A stretch of 19,639 nt of DNA from contig DGIF01000033.1 of the NCBI GenBank assembly GCA_002393165.1, positions 1 through 19,639 of the forward strand. The letters run 5' to 3'. The translations under genes and the position numbers were made by a program. The DNA comes from Candidatus Saccharibacteria bacterium UBA3829. GTDB lineage: Bacteria > Patescibacteriota > Saccharimonadia > Saccharimonadales > Saccharimonadaceae. The notes under the pieces are model-generated. The model saw only the letters and a list, made by a program, of their open reading frames with translations. It was not told the DNA's origin and ran no database searches. How positions within the stretch are numbered: the first letter of the stretch is position 1; each line of letters opens with the position of its first letter. Below are positions 1-6,938 of this stretch, piece by piece.

Positions 1-228
1 ACAGAGCTCCTGTGTGGTCACCTCGAAGCCCGCCGCAAAATCCCAAGTCTCCGGATTTTGGCAGCCTTTGCAGTGGTTCGGGCATCCCTGCGTCCAAACC
101 ACTGCACGAAGACCATCGCCGTTCACGATATTGTCGTGCTCAAGCGGCCCAGACAGACGAATGTAGCCATCCTTCGGTTGTGGTGCCGACTGAATATTTT
201 TAACGGCAATTTTGTCCCAATCGCTCAT
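1..228 (-). CDS. nrdG: Anaerobic ribonucleotide reductase activating protein (partial, N-terminal 76 aa)
   Basis: This is the N-terminal part of a radical SAM activase. It uses a [4Fe-4S] cluster and S-adenosylmethionine to generate the glycyl radical on NrdD. Reading leftward from 228 gives a protein beginning MSDWDKIAVKNIQS, followed by TQGCPNHCKGCQNPETWDF, which carries the CX3CX2C cluster motif with the aromatic context typical of NrdG. The ATG overlaps the nrdD stop by one base (TAATG), so the two are translationally coupled in one operon, as expected for an enzyme and its activase. The gene is cut by the window edge at position 1, so the rest of the fold and the true length cannot be seen. 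Confidence 0.93.
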   Translation of the reverse strand, partial: MSDWDKIAVKNIQSAPQPKDGYIRLSGPLEHDNIVNGDGLRAVVWTQGCPNHCKGCQNPETWDFAAGFEVTTQELC

Positions 229-2423
229 TATTTGCCCTTAGCACAATTACAAAGCTTTTCAAATGGCACATCGCCTTCAAGTCTACCGCAGTGTGGGCAT
301 CGTGTGCCGTTAATAATCCCAGAGTAACCACACACTGGATCACGGTCTACCGGATGATTTACTGAACCATAGCCAATTCCGGCATCATGCATCTTGCGGA
401 TCACCGCCTCGAACGCCGCAATGTTTTGCGATGGATCACCATCAAGCTCAATGTAGGTGATATGACCAGCATTGCAGAGATTATGATAGGGGGCCTCAAT
501 GTCGATTTTTTCAAAGGCCGAAATCGGATAATACACCGGCACGTGGAACGAATTGGTGTAAAATTCGCGGTCGGTCACGCCAGGGATGACGCCGTATTCC
601 TTACGATCAATCTTAGTGAAGCGCCCAGCAATTCCCTCTGCCGGTGTTGCGAGTAGCGAGAAATTGAGCTTATATTTTTTCGAATATTCATCGCACTTTT
701 CGCGCATATGAGTAACAATATCAAGACCAAGCTCACGCGAGTCCTCGTCCTCACCATGATGCTTACCGGTCATCGCGACCAACGTTTCAGCCAATCCAAT
801 GAAACCAATTGACAATGTTCCGTGCTTGATCACGTCGCGTACCGTATCGTTCCAGCCCAACTTCTCCGAACCGAACCAGTTACCTTGTCCCATCAAGAAT
901 GGGAAGTTGCGTACGTGCTGATTGGCTTGGAACTCGAAGCGCTCGAGCAGCTCGTCCTTTATTAGATCTAGCTTTTCGTCGAGCTCTTTGTAGAAACCTT
1001 CCCAGTCCGCTTCTTTACGTTCACCAAGCGCGACGCCATGCTTGATGCCAATTCGAACCAAGTTAACCGTCGTAAATGACAAGTTTCCTCGCCCAGTCAC
1101 AATGCCATCAGATTCCGGGAAAACAGACGCAAAGACTCGCGTGCGGCAACCCATGGTCGCAATCTCAGTGCGGTAATCGCCCTTCTTGTAATACTTCAAG
1201 TTATATGGTGCATCAATGAAGCAGAAGTTCGGGAACAGACGCTTAGCGCTGACTTCCATAGATTTCTTAAACAAGTCATAATTCGGATCGTCCGGTTCAT
1301 AGTTGATGCCAGACTTCACTTTGAAAATCGAAATCGGGAAAATCGGCGTCTCGCCCTTGCCAAGACCGTTCTCGGTTGCCTGCAGAAGATCCATCGAGAC
1401 CAAACGCCCCGCCGGCGAAGTATCGGTGCCAAAGTTAATCGAGGTAAACGGCACCTGCGCGCCGGCACGAGAATGCATCGTGTTCAAATTATGCACAAAG
1501 CCTTCCATCGCCTGCATAGTTTCGCGCTCGACGTCCTCATTCGAGGCTTCGACCACTACTTTTGGCCACTTATCTTTCTCAAGTTTCGCATCATCGCCGT
1601 ATTCGTAGGTGTCTTTGACCTCAAGATCCAATTTCTTTCCGGCAAACTTGTTGTACTTAACCAAATTGCGCTTTAAAGCCTTGCGGAATGACTTATTCAC
1701 GCCCGGAGCCATCGCGTAGTCAAAATTCGGGATCGACTGGCCGCCATGTTGCTCGTTCTGGTTCGCCTGTAACAAAATCGCCGCGAGCGCCCCATAGGAA
1801 GTAATCGACGCCGGCGTACGCAAATGTCCATGACCAGTATTGAAGCCGCCATTTTCAAACAAAACAAATGGATCAGACTGGCAGCAAGTCAAGGTCCCAG
1901 TTGCATAAAAATCAAGGTCGTGGATATGAATATCGCCGTTGTCATGTGCCGCCGCAATATCCGGACGAATCAATAGGGTTTTCGCGAACACCTTCGAGCC
2001 CTCCGCGCCGAACTGGAGCATCTTGCCCATGGCTGAGTTGCCATCCACGTTCGCATTCGAGCGCTTGATGTCGGAATCTTCACTCGCATCCGCATGAGAG
2101 ATAGTTCGATAGATATTCATGAGGTCAGACTTCGCCTCACGTCGGCGCGACCGCTCCTGGCGATATTGGATATACTCCTTTGCCGTTTTCTTGAAGCTAG
2201 ATTCCATCAACACATCTTCCACAATATCCTGGATTTGCTCCACGTGCGGCGTGCGCTCCTTGATTGTCTCTTCCGCACGCTTCAGAACCTTATCGGCTAG
2301 CGCCTTCGCCCGATCATACTTGAATTCTTCTGTCACGAGACCGGCCTTAGCGATTGCATTGGCAATTTTCTCTGGGTCAAACTTTACAATCTTCCCATCT
2401 CGCTTAATAATACGTTTGAACAT
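228..2423 (-). CDS. nrdD: Anaerobic (class III) ribonucleoside-triphosphate reductase
   Basis: This 731-aa enzyme reduces ribonucleoside triphosphates to deoxy forms for DNA synthesis without oxygen, using a glycyl radical. An ATP-cone regulatory domain fills about residues 1-90. The catalytic barrel carries TLTCCQ (C180/C181), NEQHGGQSIPNFD (223-235), the MGCRTR segment (424-429, C426 as likely thiyl radical Cys) and GRGNLSFTTVNL (444-455). The C-terminus has VCGYSG with candidate radical Gly699, then CPHC (709-712) and CNC (725-727). I chose the start at 2423 because an AAGGAGGT ribosome site lies just upstream at 2431-2438 and the protein then begins directly with the ATP cone. An in-frame extension to 2579 would run into the control region. 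The cysteine order at the C-terminus differs from E. coli NrdD, where the zinc cysteines precede the glycine. Confidence 0.95.
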   Translation of the reverse strand: MFKRIIKRDGKIVKFDPEKIANAIAKAGLVTEEFKYDRAKALADKVLKRAEETIKERTPHVEQIQDIVEDVLMESSFKKTAKEYIQYRQERSRRREAKSDLMNIYRTISHADASEDSDIKRSNANVDGNSAMGKMLQFGAEGSKVFAKTLLIRPDIAAAHDNGDIHIHDLDFYATGTLTCCQSDPFVLFENGGFNTGHGHLRTPASITSYGALAAILLQANQNEQHGGQSIPNFDYAMAPGVNKSFRKALKRNLVKYNKFAGKKLDLEVKDTYEYGDDAKLEKDKWPKVVVEASNEDVERETMQAMEGFVHNLNTMHSRAGAQVPFTSINFGTDTSPAGRLVSMDLLQATENGLGKGETPIFPISIFKVKSGINYEPDDPNYDLFKKSMEVSAKRLFPNFCFIDAPYNLKYYKKGDYRTEIATMGCRTRVFASVFPESDGIVTGRGNLSFTTVNLVRIGIKHGVALGERKEADWEGFYKELDEKLDLIKDELLERFEFQANQHVRNFPFLMGQGNWFGSEKLGWNDTVRDVIKHGTLSIGFIGLAETLVAMTGKHHGEDEDSRELGLDIVTHMREKCDEYSKKYKLNFSLLATPAEGIAGRFTKIDRKEYGVIPGVTDREFYTNSFHVPVYYPISAFEKIDIEAPYHNLCNAGHITYIELDGDPSQNIAAFEAVIRKMHDAGIGYGSVNHPVDRDPVCGYSGIINGTRCPHCGRLEGDVPFEKLCNCAKGK

Positions 2424-2543
2424 TGATAGATACCTCCTTCTTCGTTCAAATATTAGGTTGTATATTGTATGACCTTCTTGCGGGCGACTAGTTTTGCTCT
2501 GAGCGACTGGACTTGACCAACTTTTCCGAGCAAATGGTGGTAA

Positions 2544-2557
2544 TGCTATTTCTAGCA
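2544..2557 (-). other. GAAA-capped hairpin in the nrdD leader
   Basis: On the minus strand this reads TGCTA-GAAA-TAGCA, a perfect 5-bp stem closed by a GNRA tetraloop. It lies in the predicted leader of about 150 nt between the proposed transcription start near 2575 and the nrdD ATG at 2423. The role is unknown. It may only be a stable leader fold, or part of a larger structured element. Confidence 0.4.
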
Positions 2558-2605
2558 CCCTACATTTAGTGTCTTGCATATATTCTACACCACCACATTT
2601 AGCAT
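2557..2605 (-). promoter_or_regulatory. Two NrdR-like boxes controlling nrdDG
   Basis: On the minus strand, 2557-2572 reads ACACTAAATGTAGGGT and 2590-2605 reads ATGCTAAATGTGGTGG. Against the known NrdR consensus (about ACACTATATATAGTGT, recalled) they match at 13 and 10 of 16 positions. Both share TAAATGT and are exactly 33 bp apart, close to three helical turns, which is the arrangement known for tandem NrdR boxes. The upstream box sits inside the spacer of the predicted promoter and the other just downstream, so binding would block RNA polymerase. No nrdR gene is in the window, so the regulator is inferred. Confidence 0.6.
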
Positions 2606-2610
2606 TGCAA
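2582..2610 (-). promoter_or_regulatory. Predicted nrdDG promoter
   Basis: On the minus strand there is a TTGCAA -35 (2605-2610), a 17-bp spacer and a TAGAAT -10 (2582-2587). The start site would be near 2575. A second NrdR-like box lies in the spacer. This is one of the few promoters in the window with a recognisable -35 and no TGN extension. Confidence 0.6.
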
Positions 2611-2690
2611 GACTTTTATGCTAAAAATGTAAAAATTACAACACCCCATTTCTCGCCCCTGTTTGCGCCCGGCAAATCACCGCATAAGCA

Positions 2691-2719
2691 TTGACTTTTT
2701 GGACAGAATGTGATATAAT
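2691..2719 (+). promoter_or_regulatory. Strong sigma-70-type promoter of the first membrane-protein gene
   Basis: TTGACT (2691-2696), 17-bp spacer, TATAAT (2714-2719) with a TGA extension at 2711-2713. The match is near consensus. It drives the gene starting at 2796 after a leader of about 70 nt. The stretch CAGAATGTG just before the -10 recurs before the promoter at 5578. Confidence 0.85.
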
Positions 2720-2720
2720 G

Positions 2721-2779
2721 GAAAGACGGATACTCGCGCTTGGGTACCTACACTCAAGCTCAACGAATCTCGCTCTTTC
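2721..2779 (+). other. Structured mRNA leader upstream of 2796
   Basis: The leader contains an 8-bp hairpin (GCTTGGGT at 2738-2745 with ACTCAAGC at 2752-2759, one G-U pair, 6-nt loop). It is framed by GAAAGA (2721-2726), which can pair with TCTTTC (2774-2779). The fold ends just before the AAAGGAGG ribosome site at 2781-2788, leaving that site open. It may act as a stability or translation element; no known riboswitch is recognised. Confidence 0.4.
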
Positions 2780-2795
2780 AAAAGGAGGAATTTAT

Positions 2796-3812
2796 ATGAA
2801 ACGAAAGAGCCCGTTTGCCATCCGCCAACGCTGGCGACGCAACTGTCCGCTGGATCTCGGAGGCCACATCTCAACTGGCGTCATGGCATACCGAATCGCC
2901 TACTGCTGCAGAGTTAGGGGCGAAATCCCCGCGGGCGACCAGCAGGGTTTCCGGCGAGTTGCGGAGCGAGCCAACGATTGGCTTAGTTACGCCAACAAAC
3001 AGTATGGCTTCCAGCTCACCGACAGCCTGAAAGCCGAATTAGCCAAATCATACCAATGCGACTGCCATGAACGCCGCCTGATCCAGCTAGCAATCTCGAC
3101 CGCCCGTCAAAACGACAATAGGCCGGGCTGGTGGAATGGCGAGCTTGAGTCTCCGCCGAATCTGAACCCAATTCTGCCCAAAAGCATACTGGCAGCGGAA
3201 GCGATGCTCTGCGTATTCCTGATCGCCATGGCAGTGACGTTTGGTCACCTGGCACTCAGCAGTAAGCCCATGCCCCCGACCATCGGCATTGCACTTGGCG
3301 TAATCGAATCGGCAGCATTATTGGCGATAACCACGATTTTGATGCGCTGCAAGGCCTCGATCTTGCGCACCGTGGCAGCCCAAACACTCTTTTCGGCCAC
3401 GGTCTCAGCAGACATTATGGTAGCGACCACGCTTATGTTCCTCGCACTCGTCGCCGTCTTTAATAGACGTATTGACGGTCCAGACATTGCCGTGGCCGTA
3501 ATCGCTGGGTTATCCTCTGCGACGATATGGTTTTTCCCGTTTCTCTGCGATTTGTTCATCGAAAAAATCACAGCGAAGAGCAAGACGAAACCCAGTAAGC
3601 GCCACAGCACCACGAACTACGGCCGCAAAACATGGCCTTGGATAACGATGGCTTATGCATTGCTGGTCGCGGGCCTAATCTGCGCCGGCATCAAAGCCCC
3701 CACTATCGAGGCCATGAAGACACAGCCCACCGACTGGATTAGTGCCGCTATCATGTGCAGCGGAGCAATTCCGCTTTCGGTAGCGATCGCCATCCATAGG
3801 CGACGGCGCTAA
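2796..3812 (+). CDS. Unrecognised six-helix membrane protein, 338 aa
   Basis: I do not recognise this family. The start at 2796 is set by AAAGGAGG at 2781-2788; an in-frame ATG at 2691 lies inside the promoter and is rejected. Residues 1-128 form a soluble, basic, Cys-containing N-terminal region (CPLDLGGH near 17-24, CDCHE at 88-92). Six hydrophobic segments follow at about 130-153, 161-183, 203-223, 229-253, 281-299 and 314-333, with a Lys/Arg-rich loop at 257-280 and an RRRR tail. The basic loops suggest the N-terminal domain is cytoplasmic. The segment at 93-130, leading into the first helix, resembles residues 68-103 of the protein at 4003-4599 (W-[WY]-x-x-E-[LI] then P-[IV]-L), so the two may be distant paralogues. 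It has its own promoter and terminator. Confidence 0.85.
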   Translation: MKRKSPFAIRQRWRRNCPLDLGGHISTGVMAYRIAYCCRVRGEIPAGDQQGFRRVAERANDWLSYANKQYGFQLTDSLKAELAKSYQCDCHERRLIQLAISTARQNDNRPGWWNGELESPPNLNPILPKSILAAEAMLCVFLIAMAVTFGHLALSSKPMPPTIGIALGVIESAALLAITTILMRCKASILRTVAAQTLFSATVSADIMVATTLMFLALVAVFNRRIDGPDIAVAVIAGLSSATIWFFPFLCDLFIEKITAKSKTKPSKRHSTTNYGRKTWPWITMAYALLVAGLICAGIKAPTIEAMKTQPTDWISAAIMCSGAIPLSVAIAIHRRRR

Positions 3813-3829
3813 TCCTTTTCCTCCCCCGC

Positions 3830-3869
3830 CCGCACGGACGACACCCGTTGTCGTTCGTGCGGTTTTTTT
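3830..3869 (+). terminator. Intrinsic terminator
   Basis: A 14-bp stem (3830-3843 with 3849-3862, one G-U pair) closes a 5-nt loop and is followed by seven T residues (3863-3869). It ends the single-gene unit of the 338-aa membrane protein. Confidence 0.93.
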
Positions 3870-3925
3870 CATGCCAGAGGCTCCCTACATTCCTCGCGGC
3901 AAGCCGCCCACCCCGCCACGCCAGA

Positions 3926-3954
3926 TTGACTTTTCGGGCAAGATATGGTACAAT
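3926..3954 (+). promoter_or_regulatory. Promoter of the two-gene membrane unit
   Basis: TTGACT (3926-3931), 17-bp spacer, TACAAT (3949-3954) with a TGG extension. The -35 and the TTTT that follows it match the promoter at 2691. The leader to the ATG at 4003 is about 42 nt. Confidence 0.8.
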
Positions 3955-4002
3955 AAAAAAAGAAGGGTGGCGCTCATTATAAATCAGGAAGGAGGAAACG
4001 AA

Positions 4003-4599
4003 ATGCGCAACCTATACGAGGCCATGTCCATCCCGGACTTGGCCAAGCTTATCGCCTATATGGCCCGCCGGCACAGGAAAGCCTGGCAAGTGACCGCGAA
4101 AGGAATTCCCTCAAGCATCGAGGAAGATCTCGTCCACGAACTGGAGCAGGCATCCCAAAATAACTGGCGGATGCCCAAGCAGAACAGCTGCGAGGTAAAA
4201 GACTACGCCTACAATCTTCTCTGCGCCGCCATCATGGACCATGATCAGTGGTACAAGGAGGAGATCGCAGACGACCACGCCATCATCCATCCGGTGCTTC
4301 TATCCAAGCTAAAGAAAGTCATTCCATTTGGCGCGATCTTGATCGCAATCCTGGGCGGGCTGCTATATAATCATCAGCCCTGGATTGGTGGCATCATCAT
4401 GGTCTTGGCAGCCATCGCCCTAGTACTCGATTTCGTCGCAATGCTGTGGGACCTTCCCCACCCCTATCGCAAGACCAGAATTGCCACTCGCCACAAATCG
4501 TCCAAAGTGTCCAACGATACGAAATACCGCATCGTAATCGGCGTCCTGGCGACAATTGTGCTTGTCCTGCTGGTCGTGATGATCACCACCAACGGCTAG
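4003..4599 (+). CDS. Unrecognised three-helix membrane protein, 198 aa
   Basis: I do not recognise this family. The start is fixed by an AAGGAGG ribosome site about 6 nt upstream of the ATG at 4003; an upstream in-frame ATG at 3871 precedes the promoter and is rejected. Residues 1-103 are a charged, helical, probably cytoplasmic region. Hydrophobic segments follow at about 105-123, 127-149 and 175-195, and the protein ends just after the last one. The segment at 68-103 parallels residues 93-130 of the 338-aa protein upstream in position before the first helix and in its W-Y/W...E-I/L...P-V/I-L pattern, which suggests a shared N-terminal domain. It is the first gene of a two-gene unit with the anchored protein at 4645. 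Confidence 0.83.
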   Translation: MRNLYEAMSIPDLAKLIAYMARRHRKAWQVTAKGIPSSIEEDLVHELEQASQNNWRMPKQNSCEVKDYAYNLLCAAIMDHDQWYKEEIADDHAIIHPVLLSKLKKVIPFGAILIAILGGLLYNHQPWIGGIIMVLAAIALVLDFVAMLWDLPHPYRKTRIATRHKSSKVSNDTKYRIVIGVLATIVLVLLVVMITTNG

Positions 4600-4644
4600 T
4601 CCGACCACGAAGATACGCGATAATGTCTTATCATGGAGGTAGAA

Positions 4645-5415
4645 ATGGGCAATTTAATACCATACGTAGCTTTGCTTGCGGCAATCATCGCCGCAGTCTT
4701 TATCGTCTGTCGTTCAGACGATAAGCGATCATCCCAAGAATCAGTTCAAGAAAACGGGAGCGATCGCATCAAGCTCACGCCCCTAGCACACGAAAACAAC
4801 TGCGCTGTCATATTGGCGCCGAATGGCGAGACTGACGCTCAGAGTCCATTAATCGGCCCCAGTTGCTGGGCATCCAACTGGCTAAAGCCCGTTCACGTCA
4901 ACTACTATGACGCAGGGGCCGGAAATGGCGAGTTTTACGTTAGTCTCGGCAGCGGAAGGCATAGGAGCGCGAAATATTGTACCGATAAGGCGAAAATCTG
5001 CCTTTTACCGCCAATACCCGGGCTCGAACCCATGCAGATCGTGCAAACCGTCACGAGGACGCCCGTATCCGGTGAGCCGCAAAGCCATCAGCGCATCATA
5101 TTATGCGGCGTCGGCAGTATAGGCTGCAAAGAAGAAGACATTCCGCAGATATTGAGGATCATCGAAGAATCCAGGAAAATATTTCCCGAAGATCCCCGAC
5201 TGGTCAATCCGATCAAGATTTGGAGCCAAGTCCACGAAATGCGCTTCCGTGTTATCGCAATCGACGAGTCAAATCGCTCGACGCGCTTACAAGCCTGCAA
5301 TAACAGCAAAGAAATCGAGATTTTCGACTTCTTGCCGAACTGTCCAGTCGGCAGCACACTGCGCCTCGAACACGGCATCTGGTCAATAGTAGGGCCGGAG
5401 CCGCAGCAAGAATAG
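4645..5415 (+). CDS. Unrecognised membrane-anchored protein, 256 aa
   Basis: This protein has a single N-terminal hydrophobic segment (about residues 4-24, NLIPYVALLAAIIAAVFIV) followed by a polar region to the end, so it is probably tethered to the membrane with its body outside. There is no convincing lipobox: the only nearby Cys follows FIV. I chose ATG 4645 because GGAGG at 4635-4639 sits 5 nt upstream. The ATG at 4633 would place that ribosome site inside the coding sequence and lacks one of its own. It has several Cys residues (for example LCGVGSIGC), which could form disulfides. It is 45 nt downstream of the 198-aa membrane protein and shares its promoter, so the two may act together. 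Family and function are unknown. Confidence 0.82.
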   Translation: MGNLIPYVALLAAIIAAVFIVCRSDDKRSSQESVQENGSDRIKLTPLAHENNCAVILAPNGETDAQSPLIGPSCWASNWLKPVHVNYYDAGAGNGEFYVSLGSGRHRSAKYCTDKAKICLLPPIPGLEPMQIVQTVTRTPVSGEPQSHQRIILCGVGSIGCKEEDIPQILRIIEESRKIFPEDPRLVNPIKIWSQVHEMRFRVIAIDESNRSTRLQACNNSKEIEIFDFLPNCPVGSTLRLEHGIWSIVGPEPQQE

Positions 5416-5434
5416 CATCCCCCTTTTAATCTTC

Positions 5435-5460
5435 AAAGACCGCCCCGAGGGGCGGTCTTT
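5435..5460. terminator. Hairpin terminator, possibly bidirectional
   Basis: AAAGACCGCCCC (5435-5446) pairs with GGGGCGGTCTTT (5449-5460), a very stable GC-rich stem 20 nt after the stop at 5415. The T-tract on either side is only three bases, mostly inside the stem, so efficiency is uncertain. It would also end any transcript coming leftward from the -10 at 5530-5535. Confidence 0.65.
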
Positions 5461-5535
5461 AAGCTACGCCAATTGGGTCGCCATTCAGAAACTCACTCAA
5501 AACTCGACCTCCAAAATCATCATAAGGCCATTATA
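5459..5535 (-). other. Candidate minus-strand micro-transcript with a 13-codon reading frame
   Basis: A minus-strand extended -10 (TGG TATAAT, TATAAT at 5530-5535) is followed by GGAGG (5508-5512), a TTG codon 7 nt further on (5498-5500) and 13 codons reading LSEFLNGDPIGVA. The stop TAA is at 5459-5461, touching the hairpin at 5435-5460. A transcript of about 90 nt is possible. Alternatively it is the surviving tail of a lost gene, because the frame stays open upstream of the TTG as YDDFGGRV. There is no recognisable -35. Confidence 0.25.
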
Positions 5536-5577
5536 CCATATACCAAACAATAATCGTAGTCCACTCGCACCAGAATG

Positions 5578-5586
5578 TGGTATAAT
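5578..5586 (+). promoter_or_regulatory. Extended -10 promoter of the 137-aa membrane gene
   Basis: TGG TATAAT, with TATAAT at 5581-5586. No good -35 is present at 17 bp. The preceding CAGAATGTG is identical to the stretch before the -10 at 2714, so the two promoters may share an origin or a factor. Confidence 0.7.
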
Positions 5587-5625
5587 ATAAGCTCCGTCGA
5601 GTATTTACTGAGGGGAGGAAAGAAA

Positions 5626-6039
5626 ATGCCTCACGGAAAACGAAGGATCGTCCTGGTAGTGGGCGCAACGCTGTTCCTAGTTGGCTTCTTCGCCACTAGC
5701 GTTTACGTCGTAAGGTTCCACTTCGTCACTGCACCCAATAATAAAGCTTCGGCAATAGCCGGCAGTGTCATCATGGTCGTTGGCGCGATCGGCATCATTG
5801 CAGCGTGTCAACTAAACCACAACGCCGCCACGAAGCTAGACAATGCCATGGCCTACTGTACAATCGCCATGGCCGCTAGCATGGTAGTGGTGTTCCTGTA
5901 TCATTTGACTAGGAGCATAGGGCCGGCTAAGCCAAGCCCAGCCGTGCTCTATTCCGGCGCACTAACGGCGAACATGAACCTCTTCTATTTGGTTTATGCC
6001 ATCATCGCTGATGCACGAAGCCGGAAAAAAGCCCCATAA
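5626..6039 (+). CDS. Unrecognised four-helix membrane protein, 137 aa
   Basis: I do not recognise this family. The ATG at 5626 follows GGGGAGGAAAGAAA, a strong ribosome site, and comes about 33 nt after the predicted start of transcription. An in-frame ATG at 5575 lies upstream of the -10 and is rejected. Four hydrophobic segments cover most of the protein, at about residues 7-29, 43-62, 73-93 and 109-127, with basic ends (HGKRR at the N-terminus, RSRKK at the C-terminus), so both termini are probably cytoplasmic. It is the third plus-strand unit of the accessory block and ends at a bidirectional terminator facing the lipoprotein gene. Confidence 0.82.
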   Translation: MPHGKRRIVLVVGATLFLVGFFATSVYVVRFHFVTAPNNKASAIAGSVIMVVGAIGIIAACQLNHNAATKLDNAMAYCTIAMAASMVVVFLYHLTRSIGPAKPSPAVLYSGALTANMNLFYLVYAIIADARSRKKAP

Positions 6040-6058
6040 AGGGGCCAGAAAAAATTTT

Positions 6059-6093
6059 GCCCCGCAGATCGATCTGCGGGGCATTTTAGTTTT
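6059..6093. terminator. Bidirectional terminator between convergent genes
   Basis: Positions 6059-6082 form a perfect 24-bp palindrome of the form GCCCCGCAG...CTGCGGGGC. On the plus strand it is followed by ATTTTAGTTTT. On the minus strand it is followed by AAAATTTTTT. It therefore serves both the 137-aa gene and the minus-strand lipoprotein gene. A small extra hairpin (GCCCC 6031-6035 with GGGGC 6041-6045) wraps the stop codon of the plus-strand gene, and its GGGGC arm could compete for the terminator's GCCCC arm. A 16-bp palindrome at 6107-6122 contains the stop codon of the minus-strand gene. Confidence 0.9.
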
Positions 6094-6112
6094 GTGCAGT
6101 GGGGGGAGCCGG

Positions 6113-6829
6113 CTAGCCGGCTTTTCTGAACACCGCATATTCGCGGTGGTCATACCCCCACTCAGCAACGACATACTCCATGATATCATTGCTGCGGTCT
6201 GCCATGGGCGCACGCCTGCCATAAGAGGCGGACGCCATCACAGACCCAAAGCCCGGCACGTTGCCCACGTATACGACCACGTGCCCTTTCCCCCTCGTAA
6301 TAATGACGTCGCCGGGGAGAGCGTCGTCATTGCTTCGGATCGACGTTGTGATGTCGATCCACCCGTTCTCCGGGTTGGACAGATACTCGTACTGTCCAGC
6401 CGTTCGGGCATCTGGATAATTCTTGTCCCAACCGCTGTTCCTCATCAGGATCAGGACAAAAACGCCACAGTCGTTGCCGGCCTTGTCGTGATTGCTCACG
6501 AATGAGGCAGCGGCTTCGGCGTATGCCGCGGCGTAAGCCTCCTTCTGGGCGAGATACCCGCCCTGATAGTCGGACCAGGCATAGGCCTGGACCAACTCCT
6601 GCAGGTCGTCGACTTTCTCGGCCAGGGGCTTTTCGGTCGACACCGGCGATTCGGTAGCAACCGCCTCGGTGGTGACGACCGCGCTGGCCATCTCGACCGA
6701 AAGCTCTTCAGTCGCTTCAGACAGCTCGGTAGCGGCAACCACGCCGCCGGTGAGGACAACGTCAGACCACCCGCAGGCGGTCAGTAGTAGCGCCATCGTA
6801 AGCACTACGACAATGACAGACTTTTTCAT
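6113..6829 (-). CDS. Lipoprotein with NlpC/P60 (CHAP-like) peptidase domain, 238 aa
   Basis: This is probably a surface-anchored cell-wall hydrolase or amidase. The start at 6829 gives a classic lipoprotein signal peptide (MKKS, hydrophobic core, LTAC with lipidated Cys19) and has GGAGGG upstream. A Thr/Ser/Glu-rich linker covers about residues 25-75. The C-terminal domain has NDCGVF with the candidate nucleophile Cys121, LPGDVII at 171-177 and GKGHVVVYVG with candidate His183, the order and spacing seen in NlpC/P60 and CHAP enzymes. A GTG start at 6883, itself preceded by AGGAGGAGGT, would add 18 residues before the signal peptide; I consider it less likely. The target bond is unknown. For an epibiont, the substrate could be its own wall or that of a partner cell. 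Confidence 0.8.
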   Translation of the reverse strand: MKKSVIVVVLTMALLLTACGWSDVVLTGGVVAATELSEATEELSVEMASAVVTTEAVATESPVSTEKPLAEKVDDLQELVQAYAWSDYQGGYLAQKEAYAAAYAEAAASFVSNHDKAGNDCGVFVLILMRNSGWDKNYPDARTAGQYEYLSNPENGWIDITTSIRSNDDALPGDVIITRGKGHVVVYVGNVPGFGSVMASASYGRRAPMADRSNDIMEYVVAEWGYDHREYAVFRKAG

Positions 6830-6909
6830 ACAGCACCCTCCGTACACGAAACTTGCGAATTCAGCCCCGGATAGCATAAACACTCAGATAGGGACCTCCT
6901 CCTACTCTT

Positions 6910-6938
6910 ATTATAGCACATATGCTTATTTTTGTCAA
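6910..6938 (-). promoter_or_regulatory. Full-consensus promoter of the lipoprotein gene
   Basis: On the minus strand TTGACA (6933-6938), a 17-bp spacer and TATAAT (6910-6915) with a TGC extension. This is a perfect -35 and -10 at optimal spacing, the strongest promoter in the window. The leader to 6829 is about 75 nt and contains an early AGGAGGAGGT. Confidence 0.92.

Noticed and set aside
2119..2472. Plus-strand frame opposite the 5' end of nrdD.
   Set aside because: It has no ribosome site or promoter and mirrors the codon structure of nrdD.
228..2579. Longer nrdD beginning at 2579.
   Set aside because: It would read through the NrdR-like box, the predicted start site and the AAGGAGGT site; the extra 52 residues do not resemble the ATP cone.
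3016..3613. Minus-strand frames opposite the 338-aa membrane gene.
   Set aside because: No expression signals; the plus strand has a full promoter, ribosome site and terminator for its frame.
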